Source: Staphylococcus sp. NAM3COL9 | GTDB lineage: Bacteria > Bacillota > Bacilli > Staphylococcales > Staphylococcaceae | NCBI RefSeq assembly: GCF_001431205.1 | Contig: NZ_LGPC01000008.1 | Coordinates: 62,001 to 126,000 of the forward strand | Reading direction: 5' to 3' | Length of the DNA: 64,000 bases | In this document: positions 56,081-63,979 of the stretch, in pieces | Layout of the letters: each line of letters opens with the position of its first letter | Numbering within the stretch: position 1 is the first letter of the stretch | The notes under the pieces: generated by a model | The model's input: only the letters and a program-made list of their open reading frames with translations | What the model was told of the DNA's origin: nothing | Database searches by the model: none | Made by a program: the position numbers and the translations under genes

Positions 56081-56512
56081 ATGTTTAAAAATATTTTATT
56101 ACCATATTCTTTTGAAAATGATTTTAGTAATATTCCAGAAACTTTAAAAAATTTAATGGGTAAAGAGTCAGTTGTTACTATCTATAATGTTATAACGCAA
56201 AACGATTTGCTTGCTAGTGTAAGATATGACAATAAACATAAAAGCGATATTACTAAAGAAAAAGAACAAGAACTTTCACCATTTTTAGAAGAGTTAAGTA
56301 ATCTTAGCATCAACTATAAGGTAGAAATAGATTTTGGACCTGTCAAAGATACAATACTTGAAAAAATTAGTTCAGGAACTTTAGAAAACGGACAATTTGA
56401 TTTAATTGTTATGAGTAATCATAGAACTAGTTTAAACATTAAACATGTACTCGGTGATGTTACACACAAAGTTACTAAAAGAAGCCCTGTACCTGTCCTT
56501 GTGGTTAAATAA
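56081..56512 (+). CDS. Universal stress protein (UspA family)
   Basis: The 143-residue protein begins MFKNILLPYSFEND, has the middle IDFGPVKDTILEKI and ends FDLIVMSNHRTSLNIKHVLG with SPVPVLVVK. The fold is clear, but the ATP-binding G-x2-G-x9-G-S/T is largely missing (SNHRTSLNIKHVLGDVT), so it is likely a non-ATP-binding UspA. ATG 56081 follows GAAAGGTGA; I prefer it over an in-frame upstream start. Confidence 0.85.
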   Translation: MFKNILLPYSFENDFSNIPETLKNLMGKESVVTIYNVITQNDLLASVRYDNKHKSDITKEKEQELSPFLEELSNLSINYKVEIDFGPVKDTILEKISSGTLENGQFDLIVMSNHRTSLNIKHVLGDVTHKVTKRSPVPVLVVK

Positions 56513-56514
56513 TT

Positions 56515-56593
56515 ATGAAACGATTAAGAGACTCCTTTTTTCAATAAGGAGTCTCTTTTAACATGCCTTCCGATAACCATGGATTATGTGAAA
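56515..56593 (+). repeat. Dispersed repeat, copy 6
   Basis: TATGAAACGATTAAGAGACT begins it, with hairpin AAGAGACTCCTT/AAGGAGTCTCTT (56526-56557) and right arm GATAACCATGGATTATGTGA. It ends the uspA transcript. Its right end forms the last codons of the broken ABC ATPase frame, so it marks that gene's truncation. Confidence 0.8.
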
Positions 56594-57120
56594 CGATACA
56601 TGTGCGTTACAATTAAAAATATTCTATTAAGGTATTTCAAATTGAGTATTCTATCGTTCATATGATAAATTTTATCACAATAAGCAGTTAGCCTTTCGTC
56701 ATGAGTGACTATAATACAAGTTTTGTTTCTATTTTTAGTCTGTTCTTGTAATATTTTCATAACTTCCATAGCATTGTCAATATCAAGCGAAGCAGTAGGC
56801 TCATCCGCCAATATTATAGAAGGATTCATATAGAGAGTTTTGCGATAGCAACGCTTTGTTTTTGTCCACTAGATGTTTTACTTGGTAATTTACGCTCTAA
56901 GTCATTTAATCCCAACTGGGCCATCATATTTTTGTAATCTTCATCAGTTAAAATATCTTTTTTGTTTCTTTAACAGTTTAAACTGCTGTTTAACGCTTGA
57001 AAATGGAACTAAATTTGTTGCTTGTAAAATAAAATCAATTTCTTCCATTAAAATCAATTTAGGTTTTTTTCTGAAATTATGGGGAATATTTTCTATAAGA
57101 GACATAGAACTCTTCCCAGT
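56584..57120 (-). pseudogene. Broken ABC transporter ATPase (HrtA/LolD-type)
   Basis: Reading leftward: Walker A rest TGKSS near 57110, QATNLVPFSSVKQQFKLLKK (Q-loop region), LGLNDLERKLPSKTSSGQKQ in place of the LSGGQ signature, and then Walker B IILADEPTASLD with IIVTHDERLTAYCDKIYHMN in an open frame at 56584-56829. Several frameshifts and a stop separate the parts. It is the ATPase of a small exporter; no permease gene remains. Confidence 0.78.
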
Positions 57121-57248
57121 AAATTGTATTTATTTTAAAACTACATGTTATATAACGTAAGTTTTATTTAAGCGAGGTGGGGATTCCTACTCGCTTTTTT
57201 TAAAAAATATAATTTATTTTGAACTTTATATGATAGGAGAATGAAAAT

Positions 57249-58757
57249 ATGACTAAAGTTTTATTAACGGGTGCCTCTGGTTATATTGGTGGACATCTTA
57301 AAGAAAAATTAAAACAAGATTCTAAAATAATAGCTATTTCTAGAAATATAGATAATAAAGAAAATGAAAAAAATGTAACTTGGAAATCTGCAGATTTGTT
57401 TTCGTTAAATCAGACTAGTAATGTAATGAAAGGCGTAGATACTGCCATTTATTTAGTACATTCAATGATGCCATCAGCAAAACTGACCCAAGCAAATTTT
57501 GAAGATATGGATGCATTACTTGCAGATAACTTTGCTAGAGCTGCTCGAGAAAACGGCGTGAAACATATTATTTTCATGAGTGGATTAATTCCAAAAACTA
57601 ATACACTATCTCCACACCTAAGAAGTAGATTAGAATGTGAAAAGATTTTAGGTTCGTATGATGTTCCTGTCAGCACACTGAGAGCAGGACTAATTATAGG
57701 TTCAAAGGGAAGTTCATATCCGATACTAAAAAAACTGGTTGAGCGTTTGCCTATGCTTGTTTTACCTAGTTGGTCTTACAATATGACTTTGCCTGTATCG
57801 ATTGGAGACGTTATAGATGGTTTAATTGCTTTGACTAAAAGGGCTCCTAAGGATAACGAATCAATTGATATTGGTGGCCCTGAACATATGACTTATAAGG
57901 AATTATTTAGACGTACTTCTAACGTACTGGAAAAACCTTTACCTATGGTAGATTTACCTATTATTCCAATATGGTTAAGTAAATATTGGGTGAAATTGAT
58001 TTCTGGAACCCCTAAAGAAATGGTTTATCCTTTGATGGATAGCTTGATCCACGATATGGCTAGGAATAAAGCAAAAACCGTGAAAGATATTTCTATTGGG
58101 AAGATTAATTATGAAGAGAGCGTTGAAAAAGCTTTACAAGAAGAAAAAGATACTAAATCTAAAAAAGGAAAGACTAAAAAACATTCACTAAAAATCAAGG
58201 ATGTTAGAGCCATTACACGTATAGATATCCCTAATGACTATACAATAAACGATATTGCAAATGAATATGCTGAATTTTTAAGACACTTCACTTTTAATTT
58301 TGTTAAAGGCGAAATTAATGATAACTATTTTGAAATAAAAATCCCTTTCTTAAATAAAATGTTATTATTGTTGGAAAAAGATCATGAGGCTTCTGATAAT
58401 AATCGTGTTTTATATCGCATTATTGGTGGCGATTTTGCCTATTCAAATAATGGGGGCGACGCAAGATTAGAGTTCCGACGCATCTTGGATAGTGATAAAG
58501 GGTTAGTTGCTTTGCAAGAATATCAACCTACATTACCGTGGTCTGTTTATAAATTGACTCAAGCTAAAGTCCACAAAAGCGTAATGAATCTTTTTGCTAA
58601 AAAAATGAGCGGTTTAACAACACGTGAACAAAATAAAACGCATAGTATGAGTAAAATAGTTAAACCAATTGTAATCGCAACAGTAATTTTTACTCTTTTT
58701 AAGAAATACAAAAAGTATTTAGCCAGAGCAAACAAAATGTCTAACGCAGAATTATGA
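57249..58757 (+). CDS. Two-part NAD(P)-binding SDR protein
   Basis: The 502-residue protein has an atypical SDR half (about residues 1-290) with LLTGASGYIGGHL, AIYLVHSMMP and IIFMSGLIPK. A second half (about 310-470) with EFRRILDSDKGLVALQEYQP is unlike SDR. The last 40 residues include a hydrophobic segment (IVKPIVIATVIFTLF) and basic residues, so it may be membrane-attached. Such fusions occur in staphylococci and related Firmicutes; the function is not known. The start follows GATAGGAGA. A TspO-like remnant lies downstream and was perhaps co-transcribed. Confidence 0.75.
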   Translation: MTKVLLTGASGYIGGHLKEKLKQDSKIIAISRNIDNKENEKNVTWKSADLFSLNQTSNVMKGVDTAIYLVHSMMPSAKLTQANFEDMDALLADNFARAARENGVKHIIFMSGLIPKTNTLSPHLRSRLECEKILGSYDVPVSTLRAGLIIGSKGSSYPILKKLVERLPMLVLPSWSYNMTLPVSIGDVIDGLIALTKRAPKDNESIDIGGPEHMTYKELFRRTSNVLEKPLPMVDLPIIPIWLSKYWVKLISGTPKEMVYPLMDSLIHDMARNKAKTVKDISIGKINYEESVEKALQEEKDTKSKKGKTKKHSLKIKDVRAITRIDIPNDYTINDIANEYAEFLRHFTFNFVKGEINDNYFEIKIPFLNKMLLLLEKDHEASDNNRVLYRIIGGDFAYSNNGGDARLEFRRILDSDKGLVALQEYQPTLPWSVYKLTQAKVHKSVMNLFAKKMSGLTTREQNKTHSMSKIVKPIVIATVIFTLFKKYKKYLARANKMSNAEL

Positions 58758-58770
58758 GGAGTGTAAATTT

Positions 58771-58971
58771 ACGTCTATAATTAAAAATATAGCCAGAACA
58801 ACCGTGCCATTTGTCGGTGGAAAATTAATTGGGAAATTTGCAGTTAAAAATGCACGTAAAGATTATAGAAAAAATATAAAGCCGCCATTTTCACCACCAG
58901 GATATATATTTCCAAAAGTTTGGCCCGTCCTATATGCGAGCATGGGTGTTGCATATACTATCCTTATTTAG
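58771..58971 (+). pseudogene. TspO/MBR-like gene truncated by a repeat copy
   Basis: From ACG 58771 (probably a mutated ATG, after GAGGAGTG) the frame reads TSIIKNIARTTVPFVGGKLI and YRKNIKPPFSPPGYIFPKVW, ending PVLYASMGVAYTILI and TAG. This matches the first third of TspO/MBR proteins (usual length about 150-160). The last bases, CTTATTTAGACAG, are already the left end of repeat copy 7. The repeat therefore sits at the break. Confidence 0.78.
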
Positions 58972-59064
58972 ACAGAACTTGATTTTGAAACGATTAAGAG
59001 ACTCTTTTTTTCAATAAGTGGTTCTTTTATTTATATATTCTGATAATCATAGATTATATAAATA
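58961..59064 (+). repeat. Dispersed repeat, copy 7 (full length, inside tspO remnant)
   Basis: TTAGACAGAACTTGATTTTG and AAACGATTAAGAGACTC start it, the hairpin is degenerate (AAGAGACTCTTTTTTTC and AAGTGGTTCTTTTAT), and CTGATAATCATAGATTATAT is the right arm. It interrupts the TspO-like reading frame. Confidence 0.8.
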
Positions 59065-59122
59065 AAAGAACCACTTATATTCAATCATTTTTGGTTTAAT
59101 GTTACATTAATATATAACTAAA

Positions 59123-59138
59123 TATTGCAATTGCAATA
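59123..59138. promoter_or_regulatory. Perfect 16-bp palindrome TATTGCAATTGCAATA
   Basis: It sits seven bases before the ATG of the 70-residue ORF at 59146, where it would block translation initiation or transcription if bound. It has the form of a MarR- or TetR-type operator; which regulator binds cannot be told. Confidence 0.55.
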
Positions 59139-59145
59139 AAATAAT

Positions 59146-59358
59146 ATGAAAAATCAATTGTTATATGCAACACGAAAAGGACAAAATGTGTATCCTTTTA
59201 TAATAAGAGAAAACACGCATTCTAATGAAATTGCCATGATAGGATTTTCTGAGGAAGAGGTAATTAGATTGGGCAATATGCTAGAAAGAGTTAATAAGAA
59301 TATATCAAGAGACTGGAAATACGTAAAAAAGGATACAAACGAGAGTATTAAACTATAA
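59146..59358 (+). CDS. Small hypothetical protein
   Basis: The 70-residue soluble protein (KNQLLYATRKGQNVYPFIIR..., FSEEEVIRLGNMLERVNKNI) has a likely C-terminal helix and no membrane segment. No strong ribosome binding site is visible; a 16-bp palindrome occupies that place. I do not recognise a family. The following PaiB-like gene, about 100 bases on, may be co-regulated. Confidence 0.5.
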   Translation: MKNQLLYATRKGQNVYPFIIRENTHSNEIAMIGFSEEEVIRLGNMLERVNKNISRDWKYVKKDTNESIKL

Positions 59359-59461
59359 CTCAATTACATGTATAGTTTTGTGTCAATATACTTTGCTTTT
59401 TATTTAGCTAATGGTTGTAAAATAAACACAATAGGGAACAAATTATTAAAGGAGGAATAAC

Positions 59462-60067
59462 ATGTATATTCCAAAATATTATAAAGAAAATGATATTCAA
59501 GAAATCAAATCATTTATGTTAAAACACCAATTTGTAACTATCATAACCAACGATGGAGTTAAGCCTATAGCGACTCATGTACCCATTAATATTCATGAAA
59601 AAAATAGAGCTTTATATATTACTGGTCATTGTGCTAAAAATAATGATCAATGGAGATTACTAAAGCAGTCATCAAACGTTTTAATTATATTTCAAGGACC
59701 TCATGCATACATATCATCGACTTGGTACGAAAAAGAAGATGTCCCAACATGGAATTACCAAAGTATTCATGTATATGGGAATAGTAGATTATTAAGTGAA
59801 AGCGAACTTATTGAAGATTTAACGTATTTGTTGAATAAATATGAAGGACATAGAGACAACGGAGCAACTTGGGACAATATGTCTGGGAATACACGTAAAC
59901 AAATAAATGGAATTATAGGATTTGAAATTGAAATTAAGGAAATACAAGCCGCATATAAATTAAGTCAAACACGTAACGATAAGGACAAAAATAATATAAT
60001 AAGTAAACTTAAAGAATCAGGCGACCATTTAGATGTTGCAATAGCAAAAATAATGAATAGAGAATAA
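59462..60067 (+). CDS. FMN-binding negative regulator, PaiB family
   Basis: The 201-residue protein begins MYIPKYYKENDIQEIKSFML, has ATHVPI, GHCAKNNDQWRLL, the FMN-site region FQGPHAYISSTWYEKEDVPTWNYQSIHVYG and GFEIEIKEIQAAYKLSQTRN, all typical of PaiB. Bacillus PaiB represses protease and sporulation genes; in other bacteria the role is unclear. AAAGGAGGAA precedes the start. Confidence 0.9.
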   Translation: MYIPKYYKENDIQEIKSFMLKHQFVTIITNDGVKPIATHVPINIHEKNRALYITGHCAKNNDQWRLLKQSSNVLIIFQGPHAYISSTWYEKEDVPTWNYQSIHVYGNSRLLSESELIEDLTYLLNKYEGHRDNGATWDNMSGNTRKQINGIIGFEIEIKEIQAAYKLSQTRNDKDKNNIISKLKESGDHLDVAIAKIMNRE

Positions 60068-60128
60068 ACATATAAGTTTCAGAGGGGGATCAAGTTTTTA
60101 TAAAAGCTTTAACAGAAGGTGGGATTGA

Positions 60129-60758
60129 ATGTTTGATATTATTTCTTTTCAATTATTTTTTATTACTGCGGTTGTAATATGTTTAACACCTGGAATTGAT
60201 ACATTCTATATTTTAAGTAGAAGTATATCTCAAGGTAAAATTGCAGGCGTCTATTCTGTGTTGGGTATCTCTTCAGGAACAGTAGTTCATACAATTTTAG
60301 CGGCCATAGGTTTATCAGCTTTATTAAAAACTTCAGTTTTAATATTTACTATTGTTAAGGTTGTTGGTGCATTTTATTTATTATTTTTAGGCGTACAAAT
60401 GCTATTAAAAAAAGAATCAAGATTGAACACTTTTAAAATGAATTATATATCACCCAAAAAATTATTCACGCAAGGCGTAATTACAAATGTTACAAATCCT
60501 AAGGTTGCTCTTTTTTACATCTCTTTTATACCACAATTTATTTCTACCGATAATATCTATGGGCCATTGCCATTCCTTATTTTAGGAATGATTTTTGTAC
60601 TTATAAGTACATTATGGGGATTATGTATATCATTATTTTCTAGTAAAGTAACTGAAAAATTAAGAGAGAATTTAATTGTTGAAACTATACTAAATAAAAT
60701 TACTGGGACAATCTTTATCATATTAGGTTTGAGTTTATTTACTATGAATAAAAATTAA
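60129..60758 (+). CDS. LysE/RhtB-family amino acid exporter
   Basis: The 209-residue protein has six membrane segments and the LysE signature: VICLTPGIDTFYILSRSISQGKIAGVYSVLGISSG at residues 17-51, and TNVTNPKVALFYISFIPQF. It probably exports an amino acid or a homoserine-like compound. Its terminator is inside repeat copy 8. Confidence 0.9.
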   Translation: MFDIISFQLFFITAVVICLTPGIDTFYILSRSISQGKIAGVYSVLGISSGTVVHTILAAIGLSALLKTSVLIFTIVKVVGAFYLLFLGVQMLLKKESRLNTFKMNYISPKKLFTQGVITNVTNPKVALFYISFIPQFISTDNIYGPLPFLILGMIFVLISTLWGLCISLFSSKVTEKLRENLIVETILNKITGTIFIILGLSLFTMNKN

Positions 60759-60820
60759 AATTTTATCATAGTAACTGAAAAGGCTACTATTAATTGTAAT
60801 GACACATTTAAAGAAAGCTG

Positions 60821-60902
60821 GACGACTAATATTAAAAGACTCCTTATTCAATAAGGAGTCTTTTTTATATGTCTTCTAATAATCACCGCTTATGTAAATA
60901 AG
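60821..60902 (+). repeat. Dispersed repeat, copy 8
   Basis: It has a perfect hairpin AAAAGACTCCTTATT/AATAAGGAGTCTTTT (60834-60864) and a T tail, followed by the right arm TTCTAATAATCACCGCTTAT. It ends the lysE-like transcript. The left arm is only partly kept. Confidence 0.75.
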
Positions 60903-60987
60903 AGGCTGCTCACTATATAAATGATTAGCCTCTTTATAATATCAATAATTTTCTTTCTGTCTGCGAATTGAGCTAGTATCATCTCTA

Positions 60988-61062
60988 AAACATGCCCATA
61001 AATAGACCAATAGTCCCACCGATGATGTAGAGGACCACACTCACAACTAAGAAAAGTAACTA
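60988..61062 (-). pseudogene. Possible membrane-protein remnant
   Basis: Leftward, the frame LLFLVVSVVLYIIGGTIGLF then MGMF and a stop reads like one membrane helix at a protein end. No start or upstream domain is visible. It could be chance. Confidence 0.25.
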
Positions 61063-61082
61063 CTTATATTTGTTGCTCAAAT

Positions 61083-61676
61083 TTATTGTCCAATGATCAT
61101 GTACATCAATTTGTTATTTTCGTCAAAGTACGCTGTGTATGAACCATTATTTGTTGCATATTTTACAAATGCGCCATCTCCTTGGTCACCACCATGAGTG
61201 GGACCTTCATCGATTATTTTATTAGACGTATGTGCTTTTTTAAACGTTGCTTTAGATACTGAGTCTGGTTTAGTTGCGAAATAAACTCGAATCACTTCAT
61301 TATCACTATTAAAATCTACAGTTGTATCATAAATCTCTTTAGTATGATCATAATCATCGTCAACGCTTGTATCTACTTTATAGCCATTGATTGATACATT
61401 ATCATACTTTAATGCGCGAACGAAGTTATAATCTTGTGTAAATGACGCATCGTAAGTTGTATAACCTTCGTAGTTATACCAGGGTGTTTCAGCTTTTAAA
61501 TTTGCACTACTTTCAGTGTTGGCACCACTAGCACCGCCTTCACCATGTCCCCATTTTTGAACTTGCTCCGATGCTTGCACGTCTGAACTATTAGTTGTAA
61601 TATATGCTGCTGAAGAACCTACGATAAGTGTTGAAACAACGACAGTTGCTGATAGCAATTTCCCTACTTTACGCAT
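61083..61676 (-). CDS. IsaB-like secreted immunodominant antigen
   Basis: The 197-residue protein has a Sec signal peptide (residues 1-36, ending VQASEQ) and a mature part with a Gly/Ala-rich linker. TPWYNYEGYTTYDASFTQDY and NFVRALKYDNVSINGYKVDT follow, the conserved core of staphylococcal IsaB. It ends with YTAYFDENNKLMYMIIGQ. IsaB is a secreted, nucleic-acid-binding antigen in S. aureus and S. epidermidis. GAGGAGTGA precedes the start. The gene stands alone. Confidence 0.85.
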   Translation of the reverse strand: MRKVGKLLSATVVVSTLIVGSSAAYITTNSSDVQASEQVQKWGHGEGGASGANTESSANLKAETPWYNYEGYTTYDASFTQDYNFVRALKYDNVSINGYKVDTSVDDDYDHTKEIYDTTVDFNSDNEVIRVYFATKPDSVSKATFKKAHTSNKIIDEGPTHGGDQGDGAFVKYATNNGSYTAYFDENNKLMYMIIGQ

Positions 61677-62081
61677 AATAAATCACTCCTCATTTTAATT
61701 ACTTTCAGTTAAAGTGTAATTGTTCACTTTAATCATATACCTATTACTTATAAAAGCAAGTATAAATTATTTGTTGATAAGAAATAGTGAAGTAAGAATT
61801 TAAAGATTTTCAAATACATTAAACAATAGTAGGTTTTTTATATCTAATTAAAGTAATTTTCGTCTACTTAGAGTCTACCCTAATAGAACTATTAGCGATG
61901 CTAGTAAAACAGTATTTCTGTAAGTAGGAATAGGTTGTTAAAAATGATTGTTATTAAGACAGAATTTGATTTTGAAACGATTAAGAAACTTCTTGTTGAA
62001 AAAGGGGTCTCTTTTAATATACTTTCTGATAATCATTGATACGTTGAACAGAGAAAAACTTAACAAGTTTTAACAACCATA
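61677..62081. other. Intergenic region with repeat copy 9
   Basis: No ORF is supported. The right third is the repeat copy at 61945-62040. The isaB-like gene promoter should lie at about 61720-61760, where ATCATA (TATGAT on the minus strand, near 61732) is the only -10 candidate. Confidence 0.4.
61945..62040 (+). repeat. Dispersed repeat, copy 9 (full length)
   Basis: TTATTAAGACAGAATTTGAT and TTTGAAACGATTAAG form the left arm, a weak hairpin (AAGAAACTTCTTG, AAGGGGTCTC) the centre, and TTTCTGATAATCATTGA the right arm. With copies 1 and 7 it defines the full unit. Confidence 0.8.
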
Positions 62082-62996
62082 TTATTTATTTGATTTAAAT
62101 GTTCTTATTGCTAATTCAATAAAAGTTTTGGCAGCTTTTGAAGTGGGCATGTCTTTATGGTAAGCAATTGCAACAGTATTGTTATATTTATGAGTATCAA
62201 GTTTAAAATAATGGGCATTTTTATGTACGTTATTGTTTATAACACTTTCTGGTACAAATGTTATACCTAAACCCTCACTAGCTAGATTAAGTGCATTATC
62301 TACACTAATGGTTTCCATAACAATTTGGGGAGTAATCTTATAGTCGTTTAAAAATTGATTTGTTATTTTTCGTAATGTCATGTCTGACTTCAGTAAAATG
62401 AACTTTTTGTAGTTTAAATCACTGAATTCAAACGGAATATCATTAGAATATATATTTGTTTTTTCAATCAATGGTCGCCCACCTGGTATAAGTAAATAAA
62501 TATTTTCCTTATATAGTATTTCGTAATTAATATTGTCATTATCAATAGGTAAAATAGTTAAGCTAATATCTATTTCTTTTTGCTCTAACAGTTGTTCAAT
62601 TTGTTTTGATCTATCTTCAATTAATTCCACTTCAATTCCGGGATTCATACTGATGAATTTTGGCAGAATGTTGTATAGGTTATGCGACGCTAACATAGGA
62701 TTAATTCCGATTTTCAAACGCCCTCTTTTTAAATTAGATATCTCTTGTAATTCGTACTCCATTTTATGGTACAGTTGTTCAATTTGATTAATATAAGATA
62801 AATATCGCTCTCCGGCATAAGTTAATGTAATAGGATTTTGCTCTCTATTAATTAAATCCGTACCAACGTCAGATTCAATGTCTTTTACAAACTTACTTAA
62901 ATAAGGTTGAGAAATAAATAATTTTTTTGCAGCATGTGAGATGCTCCCGAATCGTGAAATGGCTTCCAAGTATATTTTAGCATTTTCTTTATACAT
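62082..62996 (-). CDS. LysR-family transcriptional regulator
   Basis: The 304-residue protein has an N-terminal winged HTH (AISRFGSISHAAKKLFISQPYLSKFVKDIE, residues 13-42) and an effector domain with LKIGINPMLASHNLYNILPKF. It most likely controls the divergent 3-hydroxybutyrate-dehydrogenase-like gene through AATAAC-N12-GTTATT at 63026-63049, a T-N11-A-type site. The start has no strong ribosome binding site; GGTGGTGAA precedes it. Confidence 0.9.
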   Translation of the reverse strand: MYKENAKIYLEAISRFGSISHAAKKLFISQPYLSKFVKDIESDVGTDLINREQNPITLTYAGERYLSYINQIEQLYHKMEYELQEISNLKRGRLKIGINPMLASHNLYNILPKFISMNPGIEVELIEDRSKQIEQLLEQKEIDISLTILPIDNDNINYEILYKENIYLLIPGGRPLIEKTNIYSNDIPFEFSDLNYKKFILLKSDMTLRKITNQFLNDYKITPQIVMETISVDNALNLASEGLGITFVPESVINNNVHKNAHYFKLDTHKYNNTVAIAYHKDMPTSKAAKTFIELAIRTFKSNK

Positions 62997-63025
62997 CAGT
63001 TCACCACCTATATTTATTTATGATA

Positions 63026-63150
63026 ATAACTATAACCAAAATGTTATTGTTTTAATAGTAAAAGACGTATTGTACAAAAGTATTTACTAGAGAGATAATA
63101 AATTTGTAGAGAAAAAACGTTAACGCGTTAAAGATATCGATATATCTTTT
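63026..63150. promoter_or_regulatory. Divergent control region with three inverted repeats
   Basis: AATAAC-N12-GTTATT (63026-63049) fits a LysR box. TTAACGCGTTAA (63120-63131) is a perfect 12-bp palindrome, and AAAGATATCGATATATCTTT (63130-63149) is a near-perfect dyad next to it. The last two lie 35-65 bases before the bdh-like start, where an activator or CcpA-like repressor might act. Confidence 0.5.
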
Positions 63151-63184
63151 GAATATAAAATTAAAAAGATAGGAGTAAATGATT

Positions 63185-63940
63185 ATGACAAGAAACGTTA
63201 TAGTAACAGGCGCAGCGCAAGGTATTGGTTTTGCAATTGCGGAAGCTTTTGATAAAGAACAAGATCGTGTATTTATCTTTGATATGAGTAAAAATAAAGC
63301 AGAAGAAGCTGCTCAAGCGTTAGACCAAGGTTATGATTATGCGGTAGATGTAACCAATGAATCTCAAGTAGAAAAGGCAATACAAGAAATCATTAAAACA
63401 TACGGCCCTATAGATGTATTAGTGAATAACGCAGGTATTCAATATATTGCAGCAGTAGAAGATTTTCCAATAGAAAAATGGAATCAAGTCATTAATGTAA
63501 TACAAACAGGGACATTCTTAATGACTAAACATGTATTAGCCAATATGAAGCAACAACAAAAAGGACGTATTGTTACGATTTCATCAGCACATGGTGAAAC
63601 TGCAGACCCTTATAAATCAGCCTATGTAGCTTCTAAATTTGCTCAAATTGGTTTTACAAAATCAGTAGCCTTAGAAACTGTAGACCAAGGCATTACTGCA
63701 AATGCTGTATTACCAGGTCCTGTACGTACTTCATTAATTGAAAACCAATTAGCTAATTTAGCGTCGCAAGATCATTCCACAGAACAAGAGGCTATGGAAC
63801 AACATATTACAGGTAAAATGCCAATGAATCGTTTGTTAGAACCTAATGAAATTTCAGATACTGTAGTCTTCCTTGCCTCAGAAAAAGCATCAGCAATCAC
63901 TGGTGAAACAATTAGTGTCTCAGGTGGTATGAATGCCTAA
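63185..63940 (+). CDS. 3-hydroxybutyrate dehydrogenase-like SDR
   Basis: The 251-residue SDR has VTGAAQGIGFAIAEAF, NNAGIQYIAAVEDFP, VTISSAHGE and YVASKFAQIG, with ITANAVLPGPVRTSLIENQL matching D-3-hydroxybutyrate dehydrogenases. The enzyme interconverts 3-hydroxybutyrate and acetoacetate with NAD. ATG 63185 lies nine bases after AGGAG, so I prefer it to ATG 63179, which is only three bases away. The next gene starts 39 bases on, as in a ketone-body operon. Confidence 0.82.
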   Translation: MTRNVIVTGAAQGIGFAIAEAFDKEQDRVFIFDMSKNKAEEAAQALDQGYDYAVDVTNESQVEKAIQEIIKTYGPIDVLVNNAGIQYIAAVEDFPIEKWNQVINVIQTGTFLMTKHVLANMKQQQKGRIVTISSAHGETADPYKSAYVASKFAQIGFTKSVALETVDQGITANAVLPGPVRTSLIENQLANLASQDHSTEQEAMEQHITGKMPMNRLLEPNEISDTVVFLASEKASAITGETISVSGGMNA

Positions 63941-63979
63941 CTCAATAAAAATAAAATTTTGAAAAAGGAGTTAATATCT

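Noticed and set aside
44971-62040. Repeat copies considered as a CRISPR array
   Set aside because: Spacing is irregular and in kilobases, units are about 100 bp with hairpins, and no cas genes are seen.
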